The notes under the pieces: generated by a model
Database searches by the model: none
What the model saw: only the letters and a program-made list of their open reading frames with translations
Told to the model about the DNA's origin: nothing
Assembly: GCF_021545335.1 (NCBI RefSeq)
Contig: NZ_CP089312.1
Span: 620,001 to 684,000, forward strand
Source: Streptomyces sp. GQFP
GTDB lineage: Bacteria > Actinomycetota > Actinomycetes > Streptomycetales > Streptomycetaceae
Length of the DNA stretch: 64,000 nt
Direction of reading: 5' to 3'
Translations under genes and position numbers: made by a program
In this document: positions 1-8,284 of the stretch, one piece after another
Layout: each line of letters begins with the position of its first letter
Position numbering within the stretch: the stretch's first letter is position 1

Positions 1-651
1 ACGGTCGTCGTTCTCGACCGGGGTCGGGATGGTGTGCTCGACGCGCGGGCTGCCGTTGGCGTAGACGCCGTGGAGGTACTGGTTCTCGTCGGCGGGTGAG
101 ATGTAGACACCGACCTTGAGTCCGTACCGCCGCATGGAGTCGGCGAAGGAGCGCAGCACATCGCCCAGTCCGTCGCGCCAACTGCTCGACGCCACCGAGT
201 GGTTGGTGTACCGGGAGGGATAGAGAACGAAGCCGTCGTGGTGCTTGACGGTGAGGATGGCGAGCTTGAAACCGCCGTCGCGCAGAGCCCGCGCCCACTG
301 GTCGGTGTCGAGGCCGGTCGGCTGGAAGACGTTCGGGTCCTCGTCGCCGGTGCCCCATTCGAGGCCGGTGAAGGTGTTGACGCCGAAGTGCAGGAACGCG
401 GTCCGCTCCAGCCGCTGCCAGGCGATCTGCCGTGCGGTGGGCCGGACTTGGGATGCCTTGGCGACGAGAACGTCGGCGGAGTCGGTGGCGCTGACGGGGA
501 TGCGGAAGTTCGGTTCCTCCGCGACCGAAGCCGCAGCCGAAGCCACAGCCGAGGCTCCCGCCGGAGCCGTGGCGGCCAGGGCGAGCGAGGTGCCTCTGGA
601 GGCGACGAGCGAGGCGGCTGCCGTGACGAAGAGACGTCTGGAGACTGTCAT
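1..651 (-). CDS. Secreted alpha-L-fucosidase, GH29 (3' end outside window)
   Basis: The first 217 codons of a glycoside hydrolase family 29 enzyme, which removes terminal alpha-L-fucose from glycans. The ATG at 651 opens a Tat-like signal peptide (MTVSRRLFVTAAASLVAS). The mature part then shows the GH29 hallmarks WQRLERTAFLHFGVNTFTGLEWG and the strongly conserved KHHDGFVLYPSRYTNHSV stretch, which lines the active site. The catalytic aspartate region lies beyond the window edge. It follows the GH20 gene on the same strand after only 42 bp, so the two are probably one operon for breaking down fucosylated, GlcNAc-containing glycans outside the cell. The family assignment is firm. Whether it is a true fucosidase or a relative with another sugar preference cannot be seen. 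Confidence 0.9.
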   Translation of the reverse strand, partial: MTVSRRLFVTAAASLVASRGTSLALAATAPAGASAVASAAASVAEEPNFRIPVSATDSADVLVAKASQVRPTARQIAWQRLERTAFLHFGVNTFTGLEWGTGDEDPNVFQPTGLDTDQWARALRDGGFKLAILTVKHHDGFVLYPSRYTNHSVASSSWRDGLGDVLRSFADSMRRYGLKVGVYISPADENQYLHGVYANGSPRVEHTIPTPVENDDR

Positions 652-693
652 GGGGAACGGACTCCTCGGGTCAGTGGTCAGTAGATCAGCAAG

Positions 694-2541
694 TCAGTGG
701 ATGGTGGTCAAGTGCCAAGCAGCGGGCTGCTGTTGGTCGGGCGGATACTGCACGAGCCGACCGTCGTCGGTCACGTGCACCGCCATCCGTGTGATCGCGT
801 TGACGAGGGTGAAGCCCCCGGCGACCTGCTCCAACTCCCAGCGCTGCACGGTGTTTCCGGCATCGCAGGTCTGGGCCGTGATCTCGACGCCTGGCTGGAG
901 CGGGGTGTTGAGCGTGAGCTTCCCGCCGCGCACCTCGAGACAGCCGGTCCCGGTCCGCAGGGTGACGTATCCGTCGGGTGTGCGCCGCACCTCGGCGGTG
1001 AGGGAGGCGACGCCCGCCCGCAAGGTGTACGTCCCGTCCGTGACCGGCACCCGGGTCAGGTCCCGCCAGCCGGGCGCGTGCCCAACAGCCGTCCCCCGCG
1101 CGGTGAATTGGGCGTACGTGGCGTCGGGATGCGGATCGCCCCAGGTGGCCTGTGCTACGTGCCGCAGCGCGGGGTCGGTGTCGACGGCGACCTCGTTCTC
1201 GGTCTCGCCGCGCCCGTTGTCGGGCCAGAGGCTGATCTTCGCGCCGGTGATCCCCTGGCTGGAGGCGACCTTCTCGCCCTCGAAGCTGCGCGGGTCCCAA
1301 CTCTGGTCGTACAGGCCCTTGGTGTCGGTATGGAAGCCACCCCGGACGAGGTACAGCGCATAGGCCGCGTTCATCAACGGGTAGCCCTGGGCGAGGAGTT
1401 GGCTCGGTTTCACGGCCACGTTCAGCCAGTGCTCGACCGTCGTGCCCGCCGTCACCGGCACGGTGTTGGCGCCGGTCAGCCCGTCGTTCCAGATGCGCAG
1501 CTTCTTGCCCTCGGCGGCCACGTAGGCCTGGACGCGGTTGACGAAGTCGATGAAGGCGTCCTGGGGTGTGGCGTTCGCCCCGTACTTCTCCTGCGCGTAC
1601 CGCAGGACCTGCGGGTACTTGGCGAAGTCGGAACCGAGCATGTACTCGTCGGCGCCCATGTGCCAGGAGCCGCCGGTGAACACCTGGGCGTACTCGTCGA
1701 TCAGGCTCGTGTAGTAGTCGAAGGCGGCCGGCTGGGTGATGTCGAGCCGGCTGGGCTGCTTGTTGCCGTCGGAGTCGGTGAGCTGGAGATCGGAACGGTT
1801 CTCGATCCAGGGGTCCATGTGGCCCGGGGAGTTGATCTCCGGAATGATCTCGACGTGGTACTTGTCGCCGAGGGCGACGAGCCGCCGGATCTCGTCCTTG
1901 GTGTAGTAGCCCCAGGTGTTGGCCTCGGGGTGGGAGTCGCTCTTCACCTTGAGTTCCAGAAGCAGCTGGTTGAGCTTGTGGTACGCCATGTCGCGTACGA
2001 GGTTCTCCAGCCACGCGGTCGAGATGTGGATGTAGCAGGCGCACACACCGACGCCCCGTTCCGCGTACCGGGGCACGTCGACCGTGCGTCCGGCGGGGAT
2101 CCGGTCGCCCTGGGCGAGGAGTTGGAGGACGGTCCGGGTGCCGTAGAAGGCACCGCGCTCGTTCGCGCCGGTCACCGACAGCCGTGCGCCCGCCCGGAGT
2201 TCGTACCCCTCGGCGCCCAACGCGGCCCTGCCCGGCTGGACTTCGATAACGATGTCACCGGTACGCGCACCGCCGCTGACCACGGGTACGTCGCCATGCC
2301 CGGCGTCGCGCAGATCGTCGGCGAGGGTGTCCGCGACCCTGCGCTCGGGCGCCGTATCGGCGACCAGTCGGGCAGAGCCGCCGTACTGATAGCTCCCCTG
2401 CTCCGGGGTCCAGTTCGCGAGCGCGGGCACGGTGACCGGGGCACTCGCCGCCACCGTGCCGGCGACGGCCGGAACCGGGGCGGCCAGCAGCAGAAGGGCG
2501 ACCAGCGTGCCCAGGAGCCGACGTCTTGGATACGTACTCAT
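694..2541 (-). CDS. Secreted beta-N-acetylhexosaminidase, GH20, with C-terminal ricin-type lectin-like region
   Basis: A 615-residue exported enzyme expected to release terminal GlcNAc or GalNAc. Residues 1-33 form a signal peptide (RRR, then a leucine-rich core and AVA-G). A GH20 N-terminal domain follows to about 150, and the TIM barrel to about 500. The catalytic Asp-Glu pair is visible as HMGADEY (D298, E299), and EINSPGHMDPW matches the conserved GH20 histidine loop. The last 90 residues (GCLEVRGG...VQRWELEQV) resemble a ricin-B carbohydrate-binding unit. The ATG at 2541 was chosen over a longer reading frame because GGGAG lies 7 nt upstream and the signal peptide starts there. It is divergent from the amidase and probably co-transcribed with the fucosidase gene. 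Confidence 0.92.
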   Translation of the reverse strand: MSTYPRRRLLGTLVALLLLAAPVPAVAGTVAASAPVTVPALANWTPEQGSYQYGGSARLVADTAPERRVADTLADDLRDAGHGDVPVVSGGARTGDIVIEVQPGRAALGAEGYELRAGARLSVTGANERGAFYGTRTVLQLLAQGDRIPAGRTVDVPRYAERGVGVCACYIHISTAWLENLVRDMAYHKLNQLLLELKVKSDSHPEANTWGYYTKDEIRRLVALGDKYHVEIIPEINSPGHMDPWIENRSDLQLTDSDGNKQPSRLDITQPAAFDYYTSLIDEYAQVFTGGSWHMGADEYMLGSDFAKYPQVLRYAQEKYGANATPQDAFIDFVNRVQAYVAAEGKKLRIWNDGLTGANTVPVTAGTTVEHWLNVAVKPSQLLAQGYPLMNAAYALYLVRGGFHTDTKGLYDQSWDPRSFEGEKVASSQGITGAKISLWPDNGRGETENEVAVDTDPALRHVAQATWGDPHPDATYAQFTARGTAVGHAPGWRDLTRVPVTDGTYTLRAGVASLTAEVRRTPDGYVTLRTGTGCLEVRGGKLTLNTPLQPGVEITAQTCDAGNTVQRWELEQVAGGFTLVNAITRMAVHVTDDGRLVQYPPDQQQPAAWHLTTIH

Positions 2542-2569
2542 CTGGAAGCTCCCATTCATCGGAGGTGTG

Positions 2570-2598
2570 ATGATCGAGCGCACCTCAGGGACTGTCAA
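2570..2598 (-). promoter_or_regulatory. Possible promoter of the GH20-GH29 operon
   Basis: A consensus -35 TTGACA (reverse strand, 2598-2593) is followed after 17 nt by a weak -10 GATCAT (2575-2570), about 30 nt before the GH20 start. Only the -35 box is convincing. Confidence 0.3.
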
Positions 2599-2760
2599 TG
2601 GGGTCCGGAGCCAGCACAGTTCGGCCAGTGATCGGATGACCAGCGGATCAATGACGAGAACCGGGCACCTCGGTGCACGAAAAGTCCAAGAGGCCCGTGC
2701 CGAATGTCCAAGCTCGGCGACCCCCCAACGACTCTCGGCGACCCTCGACGCCACTTGTAC

Positions 2761-2790
2761 TCACGAGTAGCCTCATCGCCTCACGCGTAG
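2761..2790. promoter_or_regulatory. Paired direct repeat, possible operator upstream of the amidase
   Basis: TCACGAGTAG (2761-2770) and TCACGCGTAG (2781-2790) share nine of ten bases exactly 20 bp apart, i.e. two helical turns, in the divergent GH20/amidase spacer and 34 bp before the amidase start. That geometry suits a dimeric regulator; no known motif is recognised. Confidence 0.3.
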
Positions 2791-2823
2791 CACGATGTGT
2801 CGCATACACCCCGAGGAGCCCCC

Positions 2824-4167
2824 GTGACCAGCTGGGCAGGCCGTACCGCCACCGAGATCGCCGCCGCCGTACGCGAGAAGCGCGTCACGCCCCGTGAAGT
2901 CGTGGCCGAACATCTGGCGCGCATCGAGCTGCTGGACGCCCGCGTCGGAGCGTTCCGCCGGCTGCGGGCGCAGGAGGCGCTGGCCGAGGCGGACGAGGTG
3001 GCCGCCCGCACCGATCTGGCCGACCTGCCGCTCGCGGGCGTACCCATCGCGGTCAAGGACAACCTGGGCGTGCGCGGCGAGTCCACCCGGCGTGGCACCA
3101 CGGCGACGCCGGACACCCCCGCCGACCACGACCACATCACCGTGGCCCGGCTCCGCGCGGCGGGCGCGATCGTCGTCGGCGTCACCAATGTGCCCGAGCT
3201 GTGCATCTGGGGCACCACGGAGGGCACCCTCGGCACGGCCCGCAACCCTTGGGACACCACCCGTACGGCGGGCGGTTCGTCGGGCGGCAGCGCGGCGGCC
3301 GTCGGCGCCGGGATGGTGCCGATCGCCCTGGGCAACGACGGCATGGGCTCGCTGCGCATCCCCGCCGCCAACTGCGGCGTCGTCACCATCAAGCCGGGCC
3401 TCGGGGTCGTTCCGGCGGGCATCGGTAACGGCGACTGGTTCGGCATGTCGGAGAACGGCCCGCTGGCGACGACGGTCGAGGACGCCCGCCTGATGCTGTC
3501 GATCCTCGCGGACACCGAGTTCGTACGGTCGGACGCGCACGCCGGCCGCAAGGTCGCCCTCTCGGTCCGCAGCCCCATCACCGGCGTCACCATCAGCAGG
3601 CCGTACGTCTCCGCCGCGCGCGAGGCCGCCGCGCTGCTCGACGGCGCCGGTCACCAGGTGCGGCCCGCCGACCCGCCGTACCCGCTGTCGATCGGCGTCA
3701 CCTCGTTCACCCACTGGACTGCGGGCACGGCACGGGACGCGGAGGGCTTCGACAGGAGCGGGCTGACCCGACGCACCCGGGTCCACGCTGCCATCGGGCG
3801 CCGGTTCCTCGGCTACGTCGAGCGGGGACAGCACAAGGAGCAACTGCGCCGCCGCCTGGAGCCGTTCTTCGCCGAGCACGACGTCCTGCTCACCCCGGCC
3901 CTCGCCCGCCGCTCCCCCGCCGCCGCCGCCTGGCACGAGCGGGGCTGGCTGCGCAACATCCTCGCCAACACCAACTACTCGCCGATGACACCCCCGTGGA
4001 ACCTGACGGGCTGGCCGGCGATGGCCGTACCCTTCGGCACCCTGCCCTCGGGCGCGCCCTGCGCCGTCCAGTTGGTGGGCCGACCGGGCTCGGAGGCCGT
4101 ACTCCTCGACGTGGCACAGCAGTTGGAGGAGCTGCACCCCTGGCAGCGGACGGCTCCGCTCGCCTAG
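2824..4167 (+). CDS. Amidase-signature family hydrolase
   Basis: A 447-residue amidase-signature (AS) enzyme, cleaving amide bonds to an acid plus ammonia or an amine. The Ser-cisSer-Lys triad is readable: Lys78 in GVPIAVKDN, cis-Ser152 in AGGSSGGSAAAV and nucleophile Ser176 in GMGSLRIPA. The usual GGSIR is GMGSLR here, a mild departure. GTG at 2824 is preferred because GAGGAG lies 5 nt before it; the GTG at 2797 has no ribosome site. No signal peptide, so cytoplasmic. The substrate cannot be told: relatives include acetamidase, indoleacetamide hydrolase and GatA-like proteins, and no gatB/gatC is nearby. It converges with the GNAT gene, 16 bp apart. Confidence 0.88.
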   Translation: MTSWAGRTATEIAAAVREKRVTPREVVAEHLARIELLDARVGAFRRLRAQEALAEADEVAARTDLADLPLAGVPIAVKDNLGVRGESTRRGTTATPDTPADHDHITVARLRAAGAIVVGVTNVPELCIWGTTEGTLGTARNPWDTTRTAGGSSGGSAAAVGAGMVPIALGNDGMGSLRIPAANCGVVTIKPGLGVVPAGIGNGDWFGMSENGPLATTVEDARLMLSILADTEFVRSDAHAGRKVALSVRSPITGVTISRPYVSAAREAAALLDGAGHQVRPADPPYPLSIGVTSFTHWTAGTARDAEGFDRSGLTRRTRVHAAIGRRFLGYVERGQHKEQLRRRLEPFFAEHDVLLTPALARRSPAAAAWHERGWLRNILANTNYSPMTPPWNLTGWPAMAVPFGTLPSGAPCAVQLVGRPGSEAVLLDVAQQLEELHPWQRTAPLA

Positions 4168-4183
4168 GCCCTTGTGAAGTCGG

Positions 4184-4678
4184 TCAGTCGGAGCCGAGGG
4201 CCTTGTGCATGATGTGCAGGCCCACCCGGCCGTACCGGGGATGGTCGAACGCGTCCGGGACCGTGCCCAGGATCGTGAAGCCGAGCGAAGTCCACAGCTT
4301 GACCGCCGGGTTGGTCTCGACGACCGCGTTGAAGACCATGCCCCGATAGCCGTGGGCCTCGGCCTCGCTCAGGACGTGTTCGGCGAGCGCTCGGCCGATG
4401 CCACGACCGCCGCAGTCGGGGTCGACCATGAAACCGGCGTTGGCGATACGGGCCGCGGGGCCACCGTAGTTGGGGGTGAGAAAGGCGGAGCCGACGACAG
4501 CCCCCGCGCCTTCCTCGGCGACGTACACCCTCTTGGCCGGGCTCATCCACAGGGCGCGGGCCGCTTCCTCGGAGGTGTCCGGGGCCCAGGTGTAGGTGTC
4601 TGCGGCGGCGACGATGCGGTGCCAGAACGGCCAGATCCGCGGCCAGTCACCGGCCGCGGCTTCCCTGATGATCAGCAT
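4184..4678 (-). CDS. GNAT family N-acetyltransferase
   Basis: A 164-residue single-domain acetyltransferase using acetyl-CoA. The GNAT fold shows in the sequence: beta-4 (AGFMVDPDCGGRGIG) carries the pyrophosphate-binding motif A G-R-G-I-G, followed by helix ALAEHVLSEAEAHGY and the C-terminal NPAVKLWTSLGFTILGTVP with the usual GF near the end. The length is typical. It resembles phosphinothricin-acetyltransferase-like and general amine-acetylating GNATs, but the substrate cannot be assigned. The gene is apparently alone, with the 57-residue gene 46 bp upstream on the same strand. Confidence 0.88.
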   Translation of the reverse strand: MLIIREAAAGDWPRIWPFWHRIVAAADTYTWAPDTSEEAARALWMSPAKRVYVAEEGAGAVVGSAFLTPNYGGPAARIANAGFMVDPDCGGRGIGRALAEHVLSEAEAHGYRGMVFNAVVETNPAVKLWTSLGFTILGTVPDAFDHPRYGRVGLHIMHKALGSD

Positions 4679-4724
4679 GGACGTGAGTGTGGCACGCCCA
4701 TGCCGACGTCAATCTCGACGGGTA

Positions 4725-4898
4725 CTAGTCGACGCTGGGCAGGATGTGCGGCTCGGCGAGGTCGTCCTCGTAGCCCGCCAGGCGGATCGGGGCCGACCTG
4801 GCCCACACGTCGAGGCTGCCGAGCCGGTCGCTCCGGTCGACAGGGGCCGTCGTGCGTTCCTCAGGGCCTTGTTCGAGATTCGTCTTCTCCGGTGTCAC
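4725..4898 (-). CDS. Conserved-looking small hydrophilic protein, 57 residues, unknown function
   Basis: A short gene starting at GTG 4898 with AAGGAG 6 nt upstream. It encodes a hydrophilic protein without cysteines, beginning MTPEKTNLEQG and ending LAGYEDDLAEPHILPSVD. There is no signal peptide or membrane segment. The excellent ribosome site and strict GC3 bias argue that it is real. It precedes the GNAT gene on the same strand and is divergent from the HD-domain gene across an AT-richer 440-bp spacer. I do not recognise the family. The acidic, proline-containing tail and size would fit a peptide precursor as well as a small regulatory protein, but no modifying enzyme is evident nearby, so no function is claimed. 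Confidence 0.6.
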   Translation of the reverse strand: MTPEKTNLEQGPEERTTAPVDRSDRLGSLDVWARSAPIRLAGYEDDLAEPHILPSVD

Positions 4899-5338
4899 CG
4901 CGCACTCCTTATGTGTCGGGTCACCCTCAGGACAATCGGGACCAGTCTGATGCCGGTCGCTCCACGTCCACTCGGGTCTTGGTCAAGAGCAGTAAGGACG
5001 CGGTGGCGCCGGTAACGGACCGTGGGTGTGGGTGGAACCCAGTCGTGCTGCCCGTCGGCTCCAGTATTAACCAAATGAGCGCATGCCCGCTCGATGGGGT
5101 GAAAACAAGCGGTAAAGATCTCACGTCGCTCAGTGTTCATTCAGCCATAATCTGGGGTTGTTTGTTACCTGGAGCACGGTTTGAGCATCACCCGTACGGC
5201 TCAGCCGACGGACCCTCGTACGGCATTGCCGGAACACGTCCGGCAGTTCAGCTCCCGTTGGCCCGCGCGCAAGTCGCCCATGATCTGCTGCCCGAAGGCA
5301 ACGGCTGGTCCCGCGGTAGGACTCGGGAGGACTGACGC
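4899..5338. other. 440-bp divergent intergenic region, locally AT-rich
   Basis: It separates the 57-residue gene from the HD gene. The 5060-5180 part is unusually AT-rich for this chromosome (e.g. CCATAATC at 5144, TTAACCAAAT at 5068) and probably holds divergent promoters. Open frames inside it lack ribosome sites and recognisable products. Confidence 0.4.
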
Positions 5339-5818
5339 ATGGAGCTGCGCGGCGTCGAGGAGCTGATGGATCTGCTGCACGCCTGCCGGGGCACCCCCGA
5401 GCACGGCGGCGGCCCCTTCGCCGGTACGGCGGACTCCGCCGACCCCGTCGACCTGCACCAGCACGCACTCCAGACGGCCGCCCTGCTGCGCCGAAGTCGC
5501 CCGGCCGACAAGGAACTCCAGATCGCGGGCCTGGTCCACGTCATAGGCCGGCTCCTGGCCCCCGGCGACCCCACCCGCCACGCCCGAACCGCGGCGGACG
5601 CAGTACGGCACCTGCTCGGCGAACGGGTCGCCCGCCTCGTACACGACAGCCCGCACGCCACGGACCTGGACCCGCACGTCGACGCCGACACCCTGACCCT
5701 GCGCCAGGCGGACGAGGCCGGCCGCACCCCGGGCTTCGACGCGGGCGTCCTGGAGGACTGGCGCACCCTGCTGGAACTGGTCGCGGAACAGCACTCCCGC
5801 CTGGGCGCCGTGGACTGA
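5339..5818 (+). CDS. HD-domain-like protein with degraded metal motif
   Basis: A 159-residue protein with a strong GGGAGG site 8 nt before ATG 5339. The first half reads like a small HD hydrolase/PhnZ-like domain: HQHALQTAALLRRSRPADKELQIAGLVHVIGRLLAPG aligns by eye with the usual H..HALQTA...VAALLHDIGHLL. The defining His-Asp doublet is His-Val here (LVHVIG), and the later histidine motif is only LVHDSP. Metal-dependent chemistry may therefore be lost or altered. The protein is shorter than typical PhnZ-type enzymes. It is soluble with no signal peptide, 64 bp upstream of an SDR gene on the same strand, which may share its transcript. Confidence 0.7.
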   Translation: MELRGVEELMDLLHACRGTPEHGGGPFAGTADSADPVDLHQHALQTAALLRRSRPADKELQIAGLVHVIGRLLAPGDPTRHARTAADAVRHLLGERVARLVHDSPHATDLDPHVDADTLTLRQADEAGRTPGFDAGVLEDWRTLLELVAEQHSRLGAVD

Positions 5819-5882
5819 ATCCCCTCAACCACCGTACGTCCGGGGGCTGTTGACTGACGGCCCGTCATGAGACGGTACGCGG

Positions 5883-6644
5883 ATGACGTCGCCGTACGGA
5901 CTGGACGGACGGGTCGCCCTGGTCACCGGGGGCACGCGAGGCATCGGGCTGGCCGTCGCGGAGGCGCTGGTGCGGGCGCGAGCGCAGGTGTGCGTAACGG
6001 CCCGCGATCCGGACGGGGTCGCGCGGGCCGCCAAGACGCTCGGCGGCATCGGCTTGGCGGGCAACGCCGCCGATCCCGCCCACCTGTCCCTGTTGACCGA
6101 GTTCACACTCGACACCTTCGGCCGCATCGACATCGTCGTGAACAACGCGGCCACGAACCAGCCCTACGGCCCCCTCATGGACGCGAACCCGGACGAATGG
6201 CGCACAGCCTTCACCACGAACGTCGAGGCTCCCCTACGCCTGACGCAGCACGTGTGGCGGGCCTGGATGCGCGAACACGGCGGCACGATCATCAACATCT
6301 GCACGGAGGGTGCCACCCACGTAGGCCCCAACATCGGCACATACGGCACCACGAAAGCGGCCCTGCTCCACCTCACCCAACAACTCGCAGGCGAACTGGC
6401 CCCAAGGGTCCGGGTCAACTCGGTCTCCCCCGGCCTGGTCCGCACAGAAATGGCCCGCTTCGTATGGGAGCCGAGCGAGCAAGAGATCGCGTCCGGCCTC
6501 CCCCTCGCCCGAATCGGCGAACCCAAGGACATCGCCCAAGCGGTGCTATGGCTGGCGTCAGACGCAGCAAAGTGGGTGACTGGAGCCGACCTACTGGTGG
6601 ACGGCGGTACAAGAGTCAGAGCGGCACTGCAGCGAACCTTTTAG
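5883..6644 (+). CDS. SDR family NAD(P)-dependent oxidoreductase
   Basis: A 253-residue classical short-chain dehydrogenase. The Rossmann glycine motif TGGTRGIG (cofactor), NNAATN (NNAG-type), catalytic Tyr-Lys in YGTTKAALL and PGLVRTEMA are all present, as is the C-terminal LLVDGG. The catalytic serine position reads INICTEGA, with Thr in place of the usual Ser, which is tolerated in some SDRs. It resembles FabG-like 3-oxoacyl reductases in length and motifs, but the substrate is open. The gene ends directly at a copy of the dispersed palindromic element that separates it from the convergent second SDR gene. Confidence 0.88.
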   Translation: MTSPYGLDGRVALVTGGTRGIGLAVAEALVRARAQVCVTARDPDGVARAAKTLGGIGLAGNAADPAHLSLLTEFTLDTFGRIDIVVNNAATNQPYGPLMDANPDEWRTAFTTNVEAPLRLTQHVWRAWMREHGGTIINICTEGATHVGPNIGTYGTTKAALLHLTQQLAGELAPRVRVNSVSPGLVRTEMARFVWEPSEQEIASGLPLARIGEPKDIAQAVLWLASDAAKWVTGADLLVDGGTRVRAALQRTF

Positions 6645-6680
6645 GGGCGCGGGGAACTGCGCGACCAGCCCCCACCGGCC
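6644..6680 (+). repeat. Dispersed intergenic element, copy A
   Basis: One of five copies in this window of a Streptomyces intergenic sequence with core GGGGAACTGCGCGACCAGCC followed by CCCACCGGCC. It lies between the 3' ends of two convergent genes; the other copies are at about 21885, 21995, 34193 and 54233. Confidence 0.85.
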
Positions 6681-6704
6681 GGCACACGCCCCACACCCCC
6701 CCGC

Positions 6705-8216
6705 CTACCACTTACCAGGCGCGTAGTCCTTCAAGAACACCCCGTACAGATCCTCGCCCAACTCCCCCCGCACGACCGGGTCGTATACACGAGCCGCCCC
6801 ATCCACAAGATCAAGCGGCGCATGAAACCCCTCATCGGCCAAGCGCAGCTTGTCGTAATGAGGCCGCTCGTCAGTGATCCACCCCGTGTCGACCGAGGTC
6901 ATCAGAATCCCGTCGGCCTGGAACATCTCCTGCGCACTGGTCCGCGTGACCATGTTCATCGCGGCCTTCGCCGCGTTCGTGTTCGGATGCCCGGCCCCCT
7001 TGTACCCACGCCCGAACACCCCCTCCATGGCCGACACGTTGACCACGTACGCACGCCCACTCACCGCACCCTTCGCAGCCCCCGCCATAGCCGGCCGCAG
7101 CTTGCTGATCAGGATGAACGGCGCCGTGTAGTTGCACAGCTGGGTTTCGAGCAGCTCCACCGGAGAGATCTGCTCGATCGTCTGCACCCACGTGTTGGTG
7201 TCGACGACGTCGGGGACGAGCCCGCCCGCGTCGATGGCCGTGCCGTCGAGGTGCCGGGCGATGCTGGCGTTGCCCGCGACGAGGGCGAGGTCGGCGACCT
7301 GCTGGGCGTCGAGGCCGCTGATGCCGACGGGCAGCGCGGCCAGTCCGTCGACCGCGCCGGATCCGAAGGCGCCGATCACCCGGTGGGCGGGCAGTTCCCC
7401 GGCGGGCAGCGGAGCGCTCTCGCCCTCGACCAGGGCGGCGTACGCGGAGGGCAGCCGGCGTACCGTCTGGGTCGCGTTGTTGATCAGGATGTCGAGCGGT
7501 CCCTGCTCCGCGACCTGGTCGGCCAGGGCCACGACCTGGGCCGGGTCGCGCAGATCGGTGCCGACGACCTCCAGCCGGTGGATCCAGTCCGCCGAGTCGT
7601 CCATGGCCTTGAAGCGGCGGATGGCGTCCTTCGGAAACCGCGTGGTGATCGTGGTGTGCGCGCCGTCGCGCAGCAGCCGCAGCGCGATGTACATACCGAT
7701 CTTGGCCCGGCCGCCGGTGAGCAGCGCGCGCTTGCCGGTGAGGTCGGTGCGGGCGTCGCGGCGGGAGCGGTTGAGGGCGGCGCAGTCCTGGCAGAGCTGG
7801 TGGTAGAAGTAGTCGACCTCGACGTAGCGGGTCTTGCAGGTGTAGCAGGAGCGCGGGCGCTGGAGTATCCCCGCGATCTGCCCCTCCTCGGTCACCGACG
7901 ACGGCAGGATGCCCTCGGTCTCGTCGTCGATGCGCTGGGCGGAGCCGGTCGCCGTGGACTCGGTGACCGCCTTGTCGTGGGCGGTCTTGGCGGCCCGGCG
8001 CTCCTGCCTGCGGCGCTGCTTGACCGTGCGGTAGACGCCGGCGGTGGCGCGGCGCACGGCGATGGCGTCGGGGTGGTCGACGTCCAGCTTGTCCAGCTCT
8101 TCGAGCACGCTGAGGCAGACGGCCATGCGCTCGGGGTCGATGCCCGGACCATAGGAGACGTTGTCCACGTCGTCCAGGCCGTCCACGGCCGTCGGGCCGT
8201 CCTCTGTCACCGTCAT
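6705..8216 (-). CDS. SDR-type protein with N-terminal zinc-ribbon-like module
   Basis: A 503-residue protein. The first ~115 residues are charged and helical. Next comes a four-cysteine module (CYTCKTRY...LCQDCAALN) that looks like a zinc ribbon. It leads into an SDR domain with the glycine motif TGGRAKIGMYIALRLL, INNATQT and VNVSAMEG. Where classical SDRs have Tyr-x3-Lys, this one reads HPNTNAAKAAMNM, so Thr takes the place of Tyr. The region of about 245-340 is an insertion relative to a standard 250-residue SDR. Similar large SDRs are common in Streptomyces without a known role. It may be a catalytically altered or regulatory SDR. It converges with the upstream SDR gene. Confidence 0.85.
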   Translation of the reverse strand: MTVTEDGPTAVDGLDDVDNVSYGPGIDPERMAVCLSVLEELDKLDVDHPDAIAVRRATAGVYRTVKQRRRQERRAAKTAHDKAVTESTATGSAQRIDDETEGILPSSVTEEGQIAGILQRPRSCYTCKTRYVEVDYFYHQLCQDCAALNRSRRDARTDLTGKRALLTGGRAKIGMYIALRLLRDGAHTTITTRFPKDAIRRFKAMDDSADWIHRLEVVGTDLRDPAQVVALADQVAEQGPLDILINNATQTVRRLPSAYAALVEGESAPLPAGELPAHRVIGAFGSGAVDGLAALPVGISGLDAQQVADLALVAGNASIARHLDGTAIDAGGLVPDVVDTNTWVQTIEQISPVELLETQLCNYTAPFILISKLRPAMAGAAKGAVSGRAYVVNVSAMEGVFGRGYKGAGHPNTNAAKAAMNMVTRTSAQEMFQADGILMTSVDTGWITDERPHYDKLRLADEGFHAPLDLVDGAARVYDPVVRGELGEDLYGVFLKDYAPGKW

Positions 8217-8284
8217 CGCGCTGCCGTTCCCTGGGTCGCCGTCGCGGCGCCTTGACCGCGCCCGCTCTCGAACAGGCGATTTTA

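Noticed and set aside
694..2754. GH20 reading frame extended to 2754
   Set aside because: The extra 71 residues precede a clear signal peptide and ribosome site at 2541.
4895..5140. 81-codon minus-strand frame overlapping the 57-residue gene start by GTGA
   Set aside because: The overlap looks attractive, but there is no ribosome site, the DNA is AT-rich and promoter-like, and no recognisable sequence is encoded.
4205..5335. Plus-strand open frame of 376 codons opposite the GNAT gene
   Set aside because: It is antisense to the GNAT and the 57-residue gene, with no ribosome site and a composition of shadow frames.
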